The notes: generated by a model from the sequence alone, not told the origin. A stretch of DNA of 64,000 nt from Lysobacterales bacterium (GCA_030065125.1 JASJDM010000022.1:62001-126000); one strand, 5' to 3'. Shown: positions 7,025-17,012, numbered from the stretch's first letter. Numbers and translations are program-made.

Positions 7025-9285
7025 GGGTGAAATGGGCATTGTCCGGTGCATTACTGCTGGCTTTGGCCAGCCTGACTGCCTGCGTCGCAGATCCACCGGC
7101 GTCACTGCCGGAGCGTGAAATCGTGACCCTGGATTCCCTGGGTATTGCTGTCAATGCGGATGAGAATCGGCCGGTATCGTTCACCAACAAACGGTCGGCA
7201 TTCTTCTACACCCAGACCCACCGCAACGATCACCCCGAGCACGCCTGGTTCAGGGGGCTCAATATCGCCAAGAAGCGGGTATTCTCGGACCTGGCGATCA
7301 GCCTGGACGGTGTGCCGCTGGACTACGGTAGGGCGAAGGTGGACGTGTTCCCAGATCGACTGGTTCGAACCTGGGATGACGGCGTGTCCGCAACCCTGCG
7401 CCTGCTGGACTACCTGGACCTGCTGGAAATTGAACTGTCCGGATCCCACGGGCCGGTAGAGATCAGTATCTCGGGTGACGGCGTGATGCGCATTGGTGAC
7501 TCACCCGGGCTCTACACCACCATGGAAATGCCGGATCACCGGATCGTCACCGGCGGATCCGGATCGCTGCACTACGTGCTGGTCATCGAGCAAGGCACGG
7601 ATGCCGCCACCGCGCTGGAACAGGCCATGGCTTCCGCTTCGGACTCACGCCAGCAGGATCGCCTGTCGGGCCTGGTCAACGGCGTCCGCTACGTCAACAC
7701 CAGTGACCATCGCCTGACCCGCGCCCTGCGCTGGCTGAACATCACCATGGACCAGTTGGTGACCCGCCAGAATGGCGACGGGATTTATGCAGGCCTGCCC
7801 TGGTTCAACGAATACTGGGGCCGCGACAGTTTTATCGCCCTGCCGGGTGCGCTGCTGGTGACCGGTGAATTTGAGACCGCCCGGGCGGTGCTCACCGCGT
7901 TTGCGCAGTTCCAGGACATGGATCCGGATTCGAAATTCTACGGCCGGGTCCCCAATATCGTGCAGCCCGATGCGCTGAATTTTCATACGACGGACGGCAC
8001 ACCCCGGTTTGCCATGGCCCTGAATGATTACATCCGCTACTCCGGTGACCGTGATCTGGCGCGGGAGCTGTACCCCAACATCAAGGCCAGTATCGACGGT
8101 GCACTCAAGAACTGGACCGATGACAATGGCTATCTCACCCATGAGGACAACGAGACCTGGATGGACGCCCGCCGGGCCGGGGACCTGGTGCCATATTCTC
8201 CCCGGGGCAGCCGGGCCAACGACATACAGGCATTGTGGCTGGGGCAGCTCCAGGCCGGCATTGAAGCCGCCGCCGCCATGGAAGACCGGACCTCAGTGGA
8301 GCGATGGGTCGCTACCGCGGACCAGCTGAAGTCGGCTTTCCAGCGTGATTTCCTGTCGTCGGATCGTGTCCAGCTGGCCGACCGGCTGGATGCCGCGGAC
8401 CAGGCTGATTTTTCCCTGCGTCCCAACCAGCTCTACGCAATGGATCTGGTGGACGATCCGCTGCGCAGCGCCGCGGCAATCCGTTCAGCCTGGGAAAACC
8501 TGGTTTATCCCTGGGGTGTGGCATCCCTGGACCAGGATAACCCCATGTTCCACCCTTACCACCTGGCCTGGGACCGCTACCACAAAGATCAGGCTTACCA
8601 CAACGGCACCATCTGGCTGTGGAACAACGGCATTGCCATGCAGCGCATGATAGAGATGGGTCAGGTTGAACCGGCGTGGTTGCTGTTTCAGGCCATGAAT
8701 GACCAGGTGCTGGATAGCGGCGTGGTGGGCGGGCTGGCCGAGAACATGGATGCTTACCCGCTACCGGGCGAGGACTGGCCGCGCCTGACCGGCACCTACC
8801 TGCAGGCCTGGTCAAATTCTGAACAGCTGAGGATCTGGTATCAGTATTTCCTGGGAGTGCGCCCGGACGCGGGGTCGGTGACCCTGGCGCCGCGTCTGCC
8901 GGCTCGGCTTGGGGAGGTTGATTTTTCGGTGCGGGTGGGCGCCGGCGTGTTGCGCGGCGTCTACCGTCAGAAAGGCGAGTCCGGGGTTTACCGGTGGGAT
9001 GTTGCTGGGCTGGGCACCATGGGCGTCATCGACCTGCCGGGATTGGTTTTGCAGAAGGTGCCACTGGAGCCTTTGCAGCGGCTCACCCTCGAAACGGGCG
9101 AGAGCGGTTCCTTTTACCGGGTGACCGATCAGGCTGGAGCGGAAGTCCGATCAGGCACGCTGAAGCCCGATGCGCGGAGAGCCGCCATGGAGCGGTCCAT
9201 CCATGAGCTGTTCGAAGGTGTGCGTTTCGCGCGGCCCCGGGATCCCGCAAGCCACCCGGTCATGCAGCAGGAATTCGAGCGATAA
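7021..9285 (+). CDS. Lipoprotein amylo-alpha-1,6-glucosidase / glycogen-debranching-type (alpha/alpha)6 enzyme
   Basis: 754 residues from TTG at 7021 (GTG at 7027 is an alternative). A lipoprotein signal ends LASLTACVA, placing it in the envelope, which is odd for a debranching enzyme. Residues ~20-190 are a beta-sandwich N-domain; ~220-620 are the (alpha/alpha)6 barrel of the GDE C-terminal family, with WFNEYWGRDSFIALPG, GRVPNIVQPD, DNETWMDARR and YHNGTIWLWNNG. The acidic residues in the last three fit the family's catalytic site. It likely trims alpha-1,6 branches or short malto-oligosaccharides in the periplasm. Another alpha-glucan enzyme (GH13) lies at 36.5 kb. It overlaps the GNAT gene by 4 bases. 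Confidence 0.82.
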   Translation: MRVKWALSGALLLALASLTACVADPPASLPEREIVTLDSLGIAVNADENRPVSFTNKRSAFFYTQTHRNDHPEHAWFRGLNIAKKRVFSDLAISLDGVPLDYGRAKVDVFPDRLVRTWDDGVSATLRLLDYLDLLEIELSGSHGPVEISISGDGVMRIGDSPGLYTTMEMPDHRIVTGGSGSLHYVLVIEQGTDAATALEQAMASASDSRQQDRLSGLVNGVRYVNTSDHRLTRALRWLNITMDQLVTRQNGDGIYAGLPWFNEYWGRDSFIALPGALLVTGEFETARAVLTAFAQFQDMDPDSKFYGRVPNIVQPDALNFHTTDGTPRFAMALNDYIRYSGDRDLARELYPNIKASIDGALKNWTDDNGYLTHEDNETWMDARRAGDLVPYSPRGSRANDIQALWLGQLQAGIEAAAAMEDRTSVERWVATADQLKSAFQRDFLSSDRVQLADRLDAADQADFSLRPNQLYAMDLVDDPLRSAAAIRSAWENLVYPWGVASLDQDNPMFHPYHLAWDRYHKDQAYHNGTIWLWNNGIAMQRMIEMGQVEPAWLLFQAMNDQVLDSGVVGGLAENMDAYPLPGEDWPRLTGTYLQAWSNSEQLRIWYQYFLGVRPDAGSVTLAPRLPARLGEVDFSVRVGAGVLRGVYRQKGESGVYRWDVAGLGTMGVIDLPGLVLQKVPLEPLQRLTLETGESGSFYRVTDQAGAEVRSGTLKPDARRAAMERSIHELFEGVRFARPRDPASHPVMQQEFER

Positions 9286-9289
9286 ACCG

Positions 9290-9349
9290 CTGCGGCGTGC
9301 AAGGGCCTTACCGTCGGGGTTATCCTTGCACACTGTATTCGAGCCGCAG
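9290..9349. other. Nested inverted repeat in the intergenic gap
   Basis: Two co-axial stems occupy the 96-base gap: CTGCGGC (9290-9296) with GCCGCAG (9343-9349), and directly inside it GTGCAAGG (9297-9304) with CCTTGCAC (9324-9331), all perfect. An 11-base bulge sits on the 3' side only. There is no T-tract, so it is not a standard intrinsic terminator. It ends 19 bases before a consensus AAAGGAGG ribosome site of the acyl-CoA ligase. It could be a Rho-dependent end structure or a 5' leader element. Confidence 0.5.
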
Positions 9350-9381
9350 CCACGTAGATGGGTCGGCAAAGGAGGGGTTGA

Positions 9382-11052
9382 ATGATTGACATCACCAAGG
9401 ACTGCGCCACGGTCACCGAGTACGTGGAGCGCTGGGCCGCAGAATGCCCGGATCGTGTCTGGCTGCGGGACCGGGCTGGAGACGAGTTCACCGAGTGGAC
9501 CTGGGCTCAGGCGCTGGATGAGTACAACCGTGTTGCGGCCTGGCTGGAGGAGTTGATCGGCGACCGCGGAGCCCGCTGCGCCATCCTGTCGAAAAACCGG
9601 GCCCACTGGACCCTGGCAGACATGGCCATCGCGGCCTCGGGCAATATCTCCATTCCCATCTTCACCACGCTGCGCCCGAAAGACGTCAGCTACATCCTGG
9701 ATTTCGCCGGGGTGGATTACCTGTTCCTGGGAGAGTCGGATAACTGGGAGGCGGTCCAGGGTATCCTGCCGGAACACGTCAAGGTCATTACCCTGCCCGG
9801 CGTGGAGTGGGACAAGGCCATTCGGCGCTGGGAAGACGTCACCGAGGCGTTTGAAGGGCGCAGGCCCACCCACGTCTGCCAGCGCGACGAGCTGCTGACC
9901 ATCCCGTTCACCTCGGGCACCACCGGCACGCCCAAGGGGGTCATGCAGACCCATGATTCCATGCTGATCCCCATGATCCGCGCCAGGAACGTGTTTGCCA
10001 TGCGGGTGCACCCACGGTTCCTGTCATACCTGCCCCTGTCCCATATCGCCGAGCGCCAGCTGATCTGGATCCAGAGCCTGGTTTACTGCGGCGACGTGAC
10101 CTTTAACGAGGGGTTGCCTCACCTGCTGCGCGACATGGCCTCGACCCGGCCCACCTATTTTTTCGGCGCGCCCCGGGTATGGGAACAACTGCAGCAGGGC
10201 ATCCTCGCCCAGTTTGGATCCCAGGATAAGCTGGACCAGGCCCTGGCCGCCAATGGTGAAGCGGTAGGCGCAAAAATCCGTGGCCTGCTTGGCCTGGACG
10301 ATACCGACTACCTGCTGACCGCCGCGGCACCAACGCCGGCTGCCCTGATCTACTGGTGGGAAAAACTGGGCATCACCCTGATGGAAGGCTACGGACAGAC
10401 CGAGGCCATGGCGTTGATCGCCAGCACCGAGGAGAATCGGCGCGTTGGCTCCATCGGAAAACCCGCAGGCGGCGTCGAAGTGCGCATCGGCGAAAACGAT
10501 GAACTGCTCTGCCGTGCGGAAGGTCTGGCATTGGGTTATTACAAACGGCCTGATGAAACCGCCGAAACCTTCGTCAACGGCTGGGTCCACACCGGCGACA
10601 AGGCCCGGGTGGATGAACACGGCTTCTACTACATCACCGGGCGGGTCAAGGACTACTTCAAGACGATTCACGCCAAGTTCGTGGCGCCCGTGCCCATAGA
10701 GGCTGAGTTTGCCAGGAGCCACTGGGTGGAGCAGCAGTGCCTGCTGGGCCGTGGGTTTTCCAAAACCGTTATGGTGTGTGTTCTGTCCGCCGGTGGGCAG
10801 ACAGCCAACCAGGCCGAGGTGGAAACCGACCTGCGGGAACTGGTGGCCGAAATCAACGAAAAGGTGGAGAAACACGCCCGTATCGGCGTGGTCATGGTCA
10901 GCCACGATCCGTGGACCATCGAAAACGGCGTACTGACCCCAACTCTGAAAATCAAGCGCGAGACCGTGCACGACAAGTTTGGTGGCCAGGCTGAGGCGCT
11001 GGCCCACGAAGCTGCCGAGCAGCACAAGATCCTGTTTGCCTGGCTGGACTGA
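9382..11052 (+). CDS. Long-chain-fatty-acid-CoA ligase-like AMP-forming synthetase
   Basis: 556 residues; start supported by AAAGGAGG 6 bases upstream. ANL-superfamily motifs are all present: FTSGTTGTPKG (176-186, AMP/ATP loop), SYLPLSHIAER, GYGQTEA, HTGDKA, GRVKDYFKT (hinge) and a C-terminal catalytic lysine in LTPTLKIKRE. The SHIAER segment is typical of long-chain acyl-CoA synthetases. It activates a carboxylic acid to its acyl-CoA at the cost of ATP to AMP and pyrophosphate. It stands convergent to a second ligase at 11075, with complementary 3' ends. Confidence 0.9.
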   Translation: MIDITKDCATVTEYVERWAAECPDRVWLRDRAGDEFTEWTWAQALDEYNRVAAWLEELIGDRGARCAILSKNRAHWTLADMAIAASGNISIPIFTTLRPKDVSYILDFAGVDYLFLGESDNWEAVQGILPEHVKVITLPGVEWDKAIRRWEDVTEAFEGRRPTHVCQRDELLTIPFTSGTTGTPKGVMQTHDSMLIPMIRARNVFAMRVHPRFLSYLPLSHIAERQLIWIQSLVYCGDVTFNEGLPHLLRDMASTRPTYFFGAPRVWEQLQQGILAQFGSQDKLDQALAANGEAVGAKIRGLLGLDDTDYLLTAAAPTPAALIYWWEKLGITLMEGYGQTEAMALIASTEENRRVGSIGKPAGGVEVRIGENDELLCRAEGLALGYYKRPDETAETFVNGWVHTGDKARVDEHGFYYITGRVKDYFKTIHAKFVAPVPIEAEFARSHWVEQQCLLGRGFSKTVMVCVLSAGGQTANQAEVETDLRELVAEINEKVEKHARIGVVMVSHDPWTIENGVLTPTLKIKRETVHDKFGGQAEALAHEAAEQHKILFAWLD

Positions 11053-11078
11053 GGCGAGGCTTCGGGGCGAAACCTCAG
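11049..11078. terminator. Shared hairpin spanning the stop codons of two convergent acyl-CoA ligase genes
   Basis: CTGAGG (11049-11054) pairs with CCTCAG (11073-11078); an alternative inner stem GAGG-c-TTCG / CGAA-a-CCTC has a 3-base loop. Both TGA stops lie within the outer arms. There is no U-tract on either side, so the termination efficiency is uncertain. It may mainly separate converging transcripts. Confidence 0.4.
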
Positions 11079-12790
11079 GCGGGTGCGCGGGTGGCCGCTT
11101 TGGCCGCCTCAGCCTGGTTTTCACTCAGTTCACGGGTCATGATTTCCCGCATTTCCACCTTGCGGATCTTGCCGGTCACGGTCATGGGGTACTCGTCCAC
11201 AAAGCGGATGTGCCGGGGGACCTTAAAGTGGGTGATGCGATCCTTGCAGAAGGCCTTGATCTCATCCTCGGTGGCTGTTTCTCCTTCCTTGAGCTGGATC
11301 CAGGCGCAGACTTCCTCGCCGTAGCGCGCGTCGGGTACGCCAAACACCTGCACCTCGGTGACCTTGGGGTGGGTGTAGAGAAACTCCTCGACCTCCCGGG
11401 GATAGATGTTTTCACCGCCGCGGATGATCATGTCCTTGATACGCCCGGTGATTCGGACGTAACCGTCCTCGTCCATGGTGCCGAGATCGCCGGAATGCAG
11501 CCAGCCGTCAATGATGGTCTCGGCGGTCTTTTCCGGATCGTTCCAGTAGCACTTCATGACCGAGTAACCGCGGGTGCAGATTTCGCCCTGTTCGCCCACC
11601 GGGACCACCCGGTCATCTGAATCCACAATCTTGACCTCGATATAGGGGATCGGTCGTCCGACGGTCTGGGTGCGATGCTCCAGGGAGTCATCCGGCAGGG
11701 TCAGGTGATTGACCGGGCTGAGCTCGGTCTGGCCATAGCCAATCAGTACCTGCTCCATCCCCAGGTCGGAAATGATCCGTTTCATCAGCTCTTCGGGGCA
11801 GGGCGCGCCGGCAATGATCCCGGTGCGCAGGCTGGACAGGTCAAACTCCCTGAACCGGGGGTGGTCCAGTTCCATAACGAACATGGTGGGCACACCGTGC
11901 AGGGCGGTGCACTGTTCCGCGGCCACCGCCTCCAGCGTGGTTTCCGGGTCAAAGGCGTCGCCGGGAAACACCATGGCAGCGCCCCGGCTCATGGCCGCCA
12001 GCACGCCCAGCACCATGCCAAAGCAGTGGTAGAGGGGGACCGGGATGCACAGCCGATCCTCGGCCGTCAGTCCCATTCCCCTGCCGGCGTTATAGCCGTT
12101 GTTGAGGATGTTGCAGTGGCTCAGCGTGGCACCCTTGGGGTTGCCGGTGGTACCGCTGGTGTACTGGATATTGATGGCGTCGTCGGGTTTCAGCTCGACT
12201 TTCAGCTGTTCCAGCCGCTCGGCTTCGCCGCCGCCGCCCAGGCCGAGGACCTGGTCGAAGTTCAGCATGCCGGAAGTGGATTCATCCCCCATGCGAATCA
12301 CCAGTCGCAGGTCCGGCAGCCTGGCGGCGGTCAACCCGCCCGGCCGGCTGTCCGCCAGTTCCGGCGCCAGCGTGGCCAGCATGCCCAGGTAATCGCTGCT
12401 TTTGAATCGTTCGGCGGTGACCAGGGCTTTGCAGCCCGACTGGTTCAGCGCAAATTCCAGTTCGTACAGGCGGTAGGCGGGATTGATGCACACCATGATG
12501 GCGCCGATGCGGGCAGTGGCGAACTGGGTCAGCACCCACTCGTAGCGGTTGGGTCCCCAGATCCCAACCCGCTCGCCCGGTTGAATCCCCAGGGCCAGCA
12601 GTCCGGTTGCCAGGCGGTCCACGTCCGCGGAAAGCTCGGCATAGCTCACCCGAACCCCCTGGTGCCTGACGACCACCGCCAGGCTGTCGGGCTGGCGGGC
12701 AACGATCCGGTCAAAACAAGCGCCGATGGTCTCGTACAACAGCTGTCCCGAACCTTCGCCGGTCATGTAGCTTTGGGTCAGTTTGGCCAT
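11075..12790 (-). CDS. AMP-binding acyl-CoA synthetase (ACSF2/medium-chain type)
   Basis: 571 residues with a GAGGAT ribosome site 7 bases before the ATG. ANL motifs: QYTSGTTGNPKGATLSH, GYGQTELSP, HSGDLGTMDEDGY, GRIKDMIIRGGENIYPREVE and MTVTGKIRKVEM with the catalytic lysine. The RGGENIYPREVEEFL segment and overall length match ACSF2-like acyl-CoA synthetases used for medium-chain or branched acids in beta-oxidation. It is a different subfamily from the convergent ligase at 9382, so the pair probably covers different substrate lengths. Nothing else from beta-oxidation is in the window. Confidence 0.9.
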   Translation of the reverse strand: MAKLTQSYMTGEGSGQLLYETIGACFDRIVARQPDSLAVVVRHQGVRVSYAELSADVDRLATGLLALGIQPGERVGIWGPNRYEWVLTQFATARIGAIMVCINPAYRLYELEFALNQSGCKALVTAERFKSSDYLGMLATLAPELADSRPGGLTAARLPDLRLVIRMGDESTSGMLNFDQVLGLGGGGEAERLEQLKVELKPDDAINIQYTSGTTGNPKGATLSHCNILNNGYNAGRGMGLTAEDRLCIPVPLYHCFGMVLGVLAAMSRGAAMVFPGDAFDPETTLEAVAAEQCTALHGVPTMFVMELDHPRFREFDLSSLRTGIIAGAPCPEELMKRIISDLGMEQVLIGYGQTELSPVNHLTLPDDSLEHRTQTVGRPIPYIEVKIVDSDDRVVPVGEQGEICTRGYSVMKCYWNDPEKTAETIIDGWLHSGDLGTMDEDGYVRITGRIKDMIIRGGENIYPREVEEFLYTHPKVTEVQVFGVPDARYGEEVCAWIQLKEGETATEDEIKAFCKDRITHFKVPRHIRFVDEYPMTVTGKIRKVEMREIMTRELSENQAEAAKAATRAPA

Positions 12791-12930
12791 GACTAATCCT
12801 CACTGCCGTGCTGGAGTCATTGTGTGGCATGGGGCTGGATTGTCCAATAAGGAGCAACCACCACCCGGGCACCGGCAGTCTGTCGGACTCAGGCCGAACC
12901 GGCCGGAAATCCGCTGAATGGGACAGACCG

Positions 12931-14247
12931 CTAGTGCAGCTTCAGGCGAGGCCGAATGACCTTGTTGACCCGGCCGATGGCCATCAGGGCCAAGCCTTTG
13001 AACCAGCCGTGGATGGCCAGCAGGTGCATACGGTAAAGGGAAATGTACACCACCCGGGCCAGGCGTCCTTCGATGGCCATGCGGCCACCCACCAGGTTGC
13101 CCATCAGGCTGCCCACGGTGGAGTATCGGCTGAGGGAGACCAGTGAGCCGTGGTCGCTGTAGCGAAACGACTTCAGTGGTTTGTTGTCGATATCGGCACG
13201 AATGTTGCGGTAGACCGTTGAAGCCATCTGGTGCGCAGCCTGGGCTCGCGGCGGCACCGGCATCTTGGCGCCGGGCATCATGACGCAGGCGCAGTCGCCG
13301 ACGACAAATACTCTTTCGTCCTCGGTAGATTGCAGGGTGTCGCGCACCATCAGTCGGTTGTTTCGGTTGGTTTCCAGCCCGCCGACGCCCTGGAGATAGT
13401 CGGGACCTTTGACCCCTGCGGCCCACACCGCCAGGTCTGCCTCGATCTCCTCTCCATTACGGGTCACCACGGACCGCGCGTTGACCTCGGTGACCGGCAT
13501 GCGGGTGATGACCCGAACGCCCAGCGATTCAAGCTCTTCGTGGGCGGCTTCAGCCAGCTTGCCGGGCAGGGCGGGAAGAATGCGGTCGCCAGCCTCGATC
13601 AGGGTCACCCGCAGCCAGGAATCGTCGAAAACCTCCAGCCCGTAATAACGCAGTTCTGCTGCCGCATTGAACAGTTCGGCTGCAAGCTCCACCCCGGTCG
13701 CGCCGCCGCCGATGATGACCATGTTGACCGCCTCGTCGGTGCTGCCCATGGCCTGCTTGCGCGACACCCGCAGGCAGTGATTGAGCAGCTTTCTGCGGAA
13801 GCGGTCGGCATCAGCGCGACTGTCCAGATACAGGCAGTGTTGCTCCACGCCGGGGGTATTGAATGAATTGCTGACGGATCCGACAGCCAGAACCAGGTAA
13901 TCGTAGTGCAGGCGGTGCCGGTCCATGATGATGCTGCCGTCATCGTCGTGGATGGGAGCCAGGATGATTTCCTGGGTCAACCGGTCCAGTCCTTCGAAGG
14001 TGCCCTGGAAAAAGCGGAATCCTTTGCGGAAGGCGTGCTCCCGGTAGCCTACCTCGTCCAGATTGCCATCCAGGGAGCCCGCCGCCACTTCGTGCAGCAA
14101 TGGCTTCCAGATGTGGGTGGCATTGCGGTCAACCAGAACCACGTCGAACCGGTTCGCCGGCAGCTTCCGCCCCAGCCGGGATACCAGCTCCAGGCCGCCG
14201 GCACCGCCACCCACCACCACGATTCGGATTTTCTGCTCCGCGTTCAT
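12931..14247 (-). CDS. ndh: Type II NADH dehydrogenase (NDH-2)
   Basis: 438 residues. Two Rossmann nucleotide sites are visible: RIVVVGGGAGGLELVSRLG (FAD) and VNMVIIGGGATGVELAAEL (NADH). THIWKPLLHEVAAGSLD, DLAVWAAGVKG and VFVVGDCACVM are the NDH-2 hallmarks. The C-terminal amphipathic region (MHLLAIHGWFKGLALMAIG) would attach it to the inner face of the cytoplasmic membrane. It feeds electrons from NADH to quinone without pumping protons. It stands alone on the minus strand, with 140 bases before the next gene in which I see no clear element. Confidence 0.92.
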   Translation of the reverse strand: MNAEQKIRIVVVGGGAGGLELVSRLGRKLPANRFDVVLVDRNATHIWKPLLHEVAAGSLDGNLDEVGYREHAFRKGFRFFQGTFEGLDRLTQEIILAPIHDDDGSIIMDRHRLHYDYLVLAVGSVSNSFNTPGVEQHCLYLDSRADADRFRRKLLNHCLRVSRKQAMGSTDEAVNMVIIGGGATGVELAAELFNAAAELRYYGLEVFDDSWLRVTLIEAGDRILPALPGKLAEAAHEELESLGVRVITRMPVTEVNARSVVTRNGEEIEADLAVWAAGVKGPDYLQGVGGLETNRNNRLMVRDTLQSTEDERVFVVGDCACVMMPGAKMPVPPRAQAAHQMASTVYRNIRADIDNKPLKSFRYSDHGSLVSLSRYSTVGSLMGNLVGGRMAIEGRLARVVYISLYRMHLLAIHGWFKGLALMAIGRVNKVIRPRLKLH

Positions 14248-14312
14248 TGCTGGATTAGGCCCTGGTAGATGTCGTTGTATCGTGATGCGAGTTTCTGTTC
14301 AGCCGGCCCTCG

Positions 14313-17012
14313 CTAGAGGTCCAGCTTGACCAGCACCGTCTTGGAGTCGTCGGGGTTGGCCATTCGTTCGAAGCCCATTTCGCTGGCCAGCCCCACCATG
14401 CCCTGGTTGTTTTTCAGGACCAGGCCTTCGATCCGCTCCAGACCCCGGTCCCGGGCCACTTCGATCAGTCGGCGCATCAGCTCCCGGCCAATGCCCTTCT
14501 GGTGCCAGTCGTCGGCAACAACGACGGCAAACTCGCAGGTGCGGCCGTCCGGGTAGGTGACGTAGCGTGCCACGCCAATCTGCTTTTCCCCGCCATCGAC
14601 CGGCAGCAGAGCAACCAGCGCCATCTCCCGGTCATAGTCAATCTGGGTGAACCGGGACAGCATCTTTGGCGTGATCTGCTTGAGCACCGACATGAAGCGC
14701 AGGTAGCGGGAGTTTTCCGACAGGCCGTTGACGAACTCTCGTTCGTTGGCGGCGTCCTCCGGGCGGATCGGCCGGATGGTCAGGCGGGTACCGTCAACCA
14801 GGTTGAATTCCCGCTTCAGATCACTGGGGTAGGGGTGAATCGACATGTGGGCATAGCGGGCGGCCGTGGGGCTGACCCGTTCCACCACGATGCGGGCGTC
14901 CAGCGCCAGGCAGCCTTCATCGTCCACCACCAGGGGATTGATATCCAGCTCCCGGACCCAGGGCAGTTCGCAGACCAGGTCTGACAGACTGAGAATAACG
15001 TCTTCCAGGGCACGCAGGCTTGCCGCGGGCTTACCGCGAAACTCCCTGAGATACTTCGCGGCACGAGTCCCTTCGATCATTCGGCGGGCGAGGAACCGGT
15101 TGAGCGGTGGCAGCCCCACGGCCCGGTCGCCGATGACTTCCACCATGGTACCGCCCAGCCCCACGCTGATGACCGGCCCAAACACCGGGTCATTCAGTAC
15201 GCCGAGCATCAACTCCCTGGCATTGGGCCGCTTGGCCATGGGCTCGATCAGCACGCCGGTAATGCGGGCGTCTGGTCTCAGCTTCTCAGCGGACTCCGTC
15301 AGCTCTTTGTAAGCCGCCCTGAGTTCTGCACCGTTGTTGATGCCCAGCTTGACACCGTTGACGTCGGACTTGTGGGTGATATCCGGAGAATGGATCTTGA
15401 GGGCCAGCGGAAAGCCCAGTTCCGCGCCGATGGCCAGGGCCTCGGCCGGACTGTGTGCCGGAATGCTCCGCACCACTGGCAAGCCGAAGGCTGCCAGGAC
15501 GGCCTTGGATTCCACCAGGTCCAGCACCGATCTTCCGTCCGCCAGGGCCCCTTCGATGATGAGTCGAATACCCTCGTAATCCGGTTCGACCCGGGGATCC
15601 AGGGGCTCCGGAACCTGCAGCAGCATCTGCTGGTTGGCCTGGTAGGCCGCCGCCGCCGCAAATGCTTCCACCGCGGCTTCCGGAGTGGGATAGGTGGGCA
15701 CGGACAGGTCGCGGAAGTGCGCCCGACTGGTCATCATGGTGGCCTTGCCCATCCAGCAGGTCAGTACCGGCTTTTTCGAATTCACGGCCAGGTCGGCAAT
15801 CCGCCGGGCCACGGGTTCGGGTTCGGTCATGGCCTGGGGGACGTGGATCGCCAGAACCCCGTCGACGCCGGGGTCCTCCAGCACGATCCGCGCCGCGTCG
15901 GCATACATTTCAGCACTGGCGTCGCCGAGTACATCGATGGGGTTACCGCCTGACCAGGCCTGGGGCAGCACTTCATCCAGCGCCCGGCAGGTCCCATCCG
16001 ACAGCTGCGCCAGGGGCAGGTTCCGGTCCGCCATGTGGTCGGCTGCCATGACGCCAGGCCCGCCGCCGTTGGTGACCACGGCCAGGCGCGGTCCCGGCGT
16101 GCGCAGACCGGTATGGAGAGTTTCGGCCACGGCAAAAAAGTTGCTGTAGTTGTACACGCGCACCACGCCGGCCCGGTTCAGCGCGGCATCAAAAACGTCG
16201 TCGGAACCCACCAGCGCGCCGGTGTGCGAAACCGCCGCCTGGGATCCTCCGGCGTGGCGACCTGACTTCATGACAATGACCGGCTTGGCGCGTGAGGCGG
16301 CACGCAGTGCGCTCATGAACCGTCGCGAATCGTTGATGCCTTCAACGTACAGCATGATGGCGTGGGTTTCGGTGTCCAGGGTCAGGTAGTCCAGCAGTTC
16401 ACCAAAATCGACGTCTGCCGCAATGCCGCTGGAGATGACGCAGGAAAACCCGATTTCCTTGGGTGCGGCCCAGTCCAGTACCGCTGTGCAAAGCGCGCCG
16501 GACTGGGAAACCAGGGCGACGTGGCCGGGCCGGGCCATGCTCTGGCTGAACGTGGCGTTGAGGCCGTTGGACGGCCGCATGATGCCAAGGCAGTTGGGGC
16601 CGATAAACCGGATGCCGTACTGGCGGGCGACCTTGAGCGTCTGTGCCTCCAGCGCACGCCCCTGCTCTCCGGTCTCACGAAATCCGGCTGACAGGATGAC
16701 CGCGGACGTGATGCCTCTGCCCCCGCACTGTTCAAGCACCATGGGCACCGCCGCAGCGGGGGTCACGATCACCGCGAGATCCACCACATCGGGAATATCG
16801 GTTACGCTGGCATAACATGGGTTTCCATCGATTTCGGTGGTGCGCGGATTCACCGGGATGATGTTCCCCTTGAAGCCTGCAGTGGTGAGGTTTTCGTACA
16901 TCACCTTGCCCAGGGACCCCTCCCGGTCGCTGGCGCCAACCAGGGCCAGGGATGTTGCTTCGAACATGGTGGCGATTTCCAGCCCAAGGCCGGATTGAAA
17001 GGTGCTTTTCAT
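14313..17012 (-). CDS. Pat-type protein: ADP-forming acyl-CoA synthetase domains fused to GNAT acetyltransferase
   Basis: 899 residues from the ATG at 17012, which has GGAAG 7 bases upstream; the open frame runs further 5' but without support. Domain order: CoA-binding Rossmann (SLALVGASDREGSLGKVM), succinyl-CoA-synthetase-like domains (VSQSGALCTAVLDWA), ATP-grasp (~500-700; ALKIHSPDITHKSDVNGV) and a C-terminal GNAT (~740-899; VVVADDWHQKGIGRELMRRL). Order and length match bacterial Pat/PatZ lysine acetyltransferases, which use acetyl-CoA to silence acetyl-CoA synthetase and other enzymes. The phospho-histidine expected of an active ligase is not obvious to me, fitting a sensor role. The nearby acyl-CoA ligases are plausible targets. 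Confidence 0.88.
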   Translation of the reverse strand: MKSTFQSGLGLEIATMFEATSLALVGASDREGSLGKVMYENLTTAGFKGNIIPVNPRTTEIDGNPCYASVTDIPDVVDLAVIVTPAAAVPMVLEQCGGRGITSAVILSAGFRETGEQGRALEAQTLKVARQYGIRFIGPNCLGIMRPSNGLNATFSQSMARPGHVALVSQSGALCTAVLDWAAPKEIGFSCVISSGIAADVDFGELLDYLTLDTETHAIMLYVEGINDSRRFMSALRAASRAKPVIVMKSGRHAGGSQAAVSHTGALVGSDDVFDAALNRAGVVRVYNYSNFFAVAETLHTGLRTPGPRLAVVTNGGGPGVMAADHMADRNLPLAQLSDGTCRALDEVLPQAWSGGNPIDVLGDASAEMYADAARIVLEDPGVDGVLAIHVPQAMTEPEPVARRIADLAVNSKKPVLTCWMGKATMMTSRAHFRDLSVPTYPTPEAAVEAFAAAAAYQANQQMLLQVPEPLDPRVEPDYEGIRLIIEGALADGRSVLDLVESKAVLAAFGLPVVRSIPAHSPAEALAIGAELGFPLALKIHSPDITHKSDVNGVKLGINNGAELRAAYKELTESAEKLRPDARITGVLIEPMAKRPNARELMLGVLNDPVFGPVISVGLGGTMVEVIGDRAVGLPPLNRFLARRMIEGTRAAKYLREFRGKPAASLRALEDVILSLSDLVCELPWVRELDINPLVVDDEGCLALDARIVVERVSPTAARYAHMSIHPYPSDLKREFNLVDGTRLTIRPIRPEDAANEREFVNGLSENSRYLRFMSVLKQITPKMLSRFTQIDYDREMALVALLPVDGGEKQIGVARYVTYPDGRTCEFAVVVADDWHQKGIGRELMRRLIEVARDRGLERIEGLVLKNNQGMVGLASEMGFERMANPDDSKTVLVKLDL

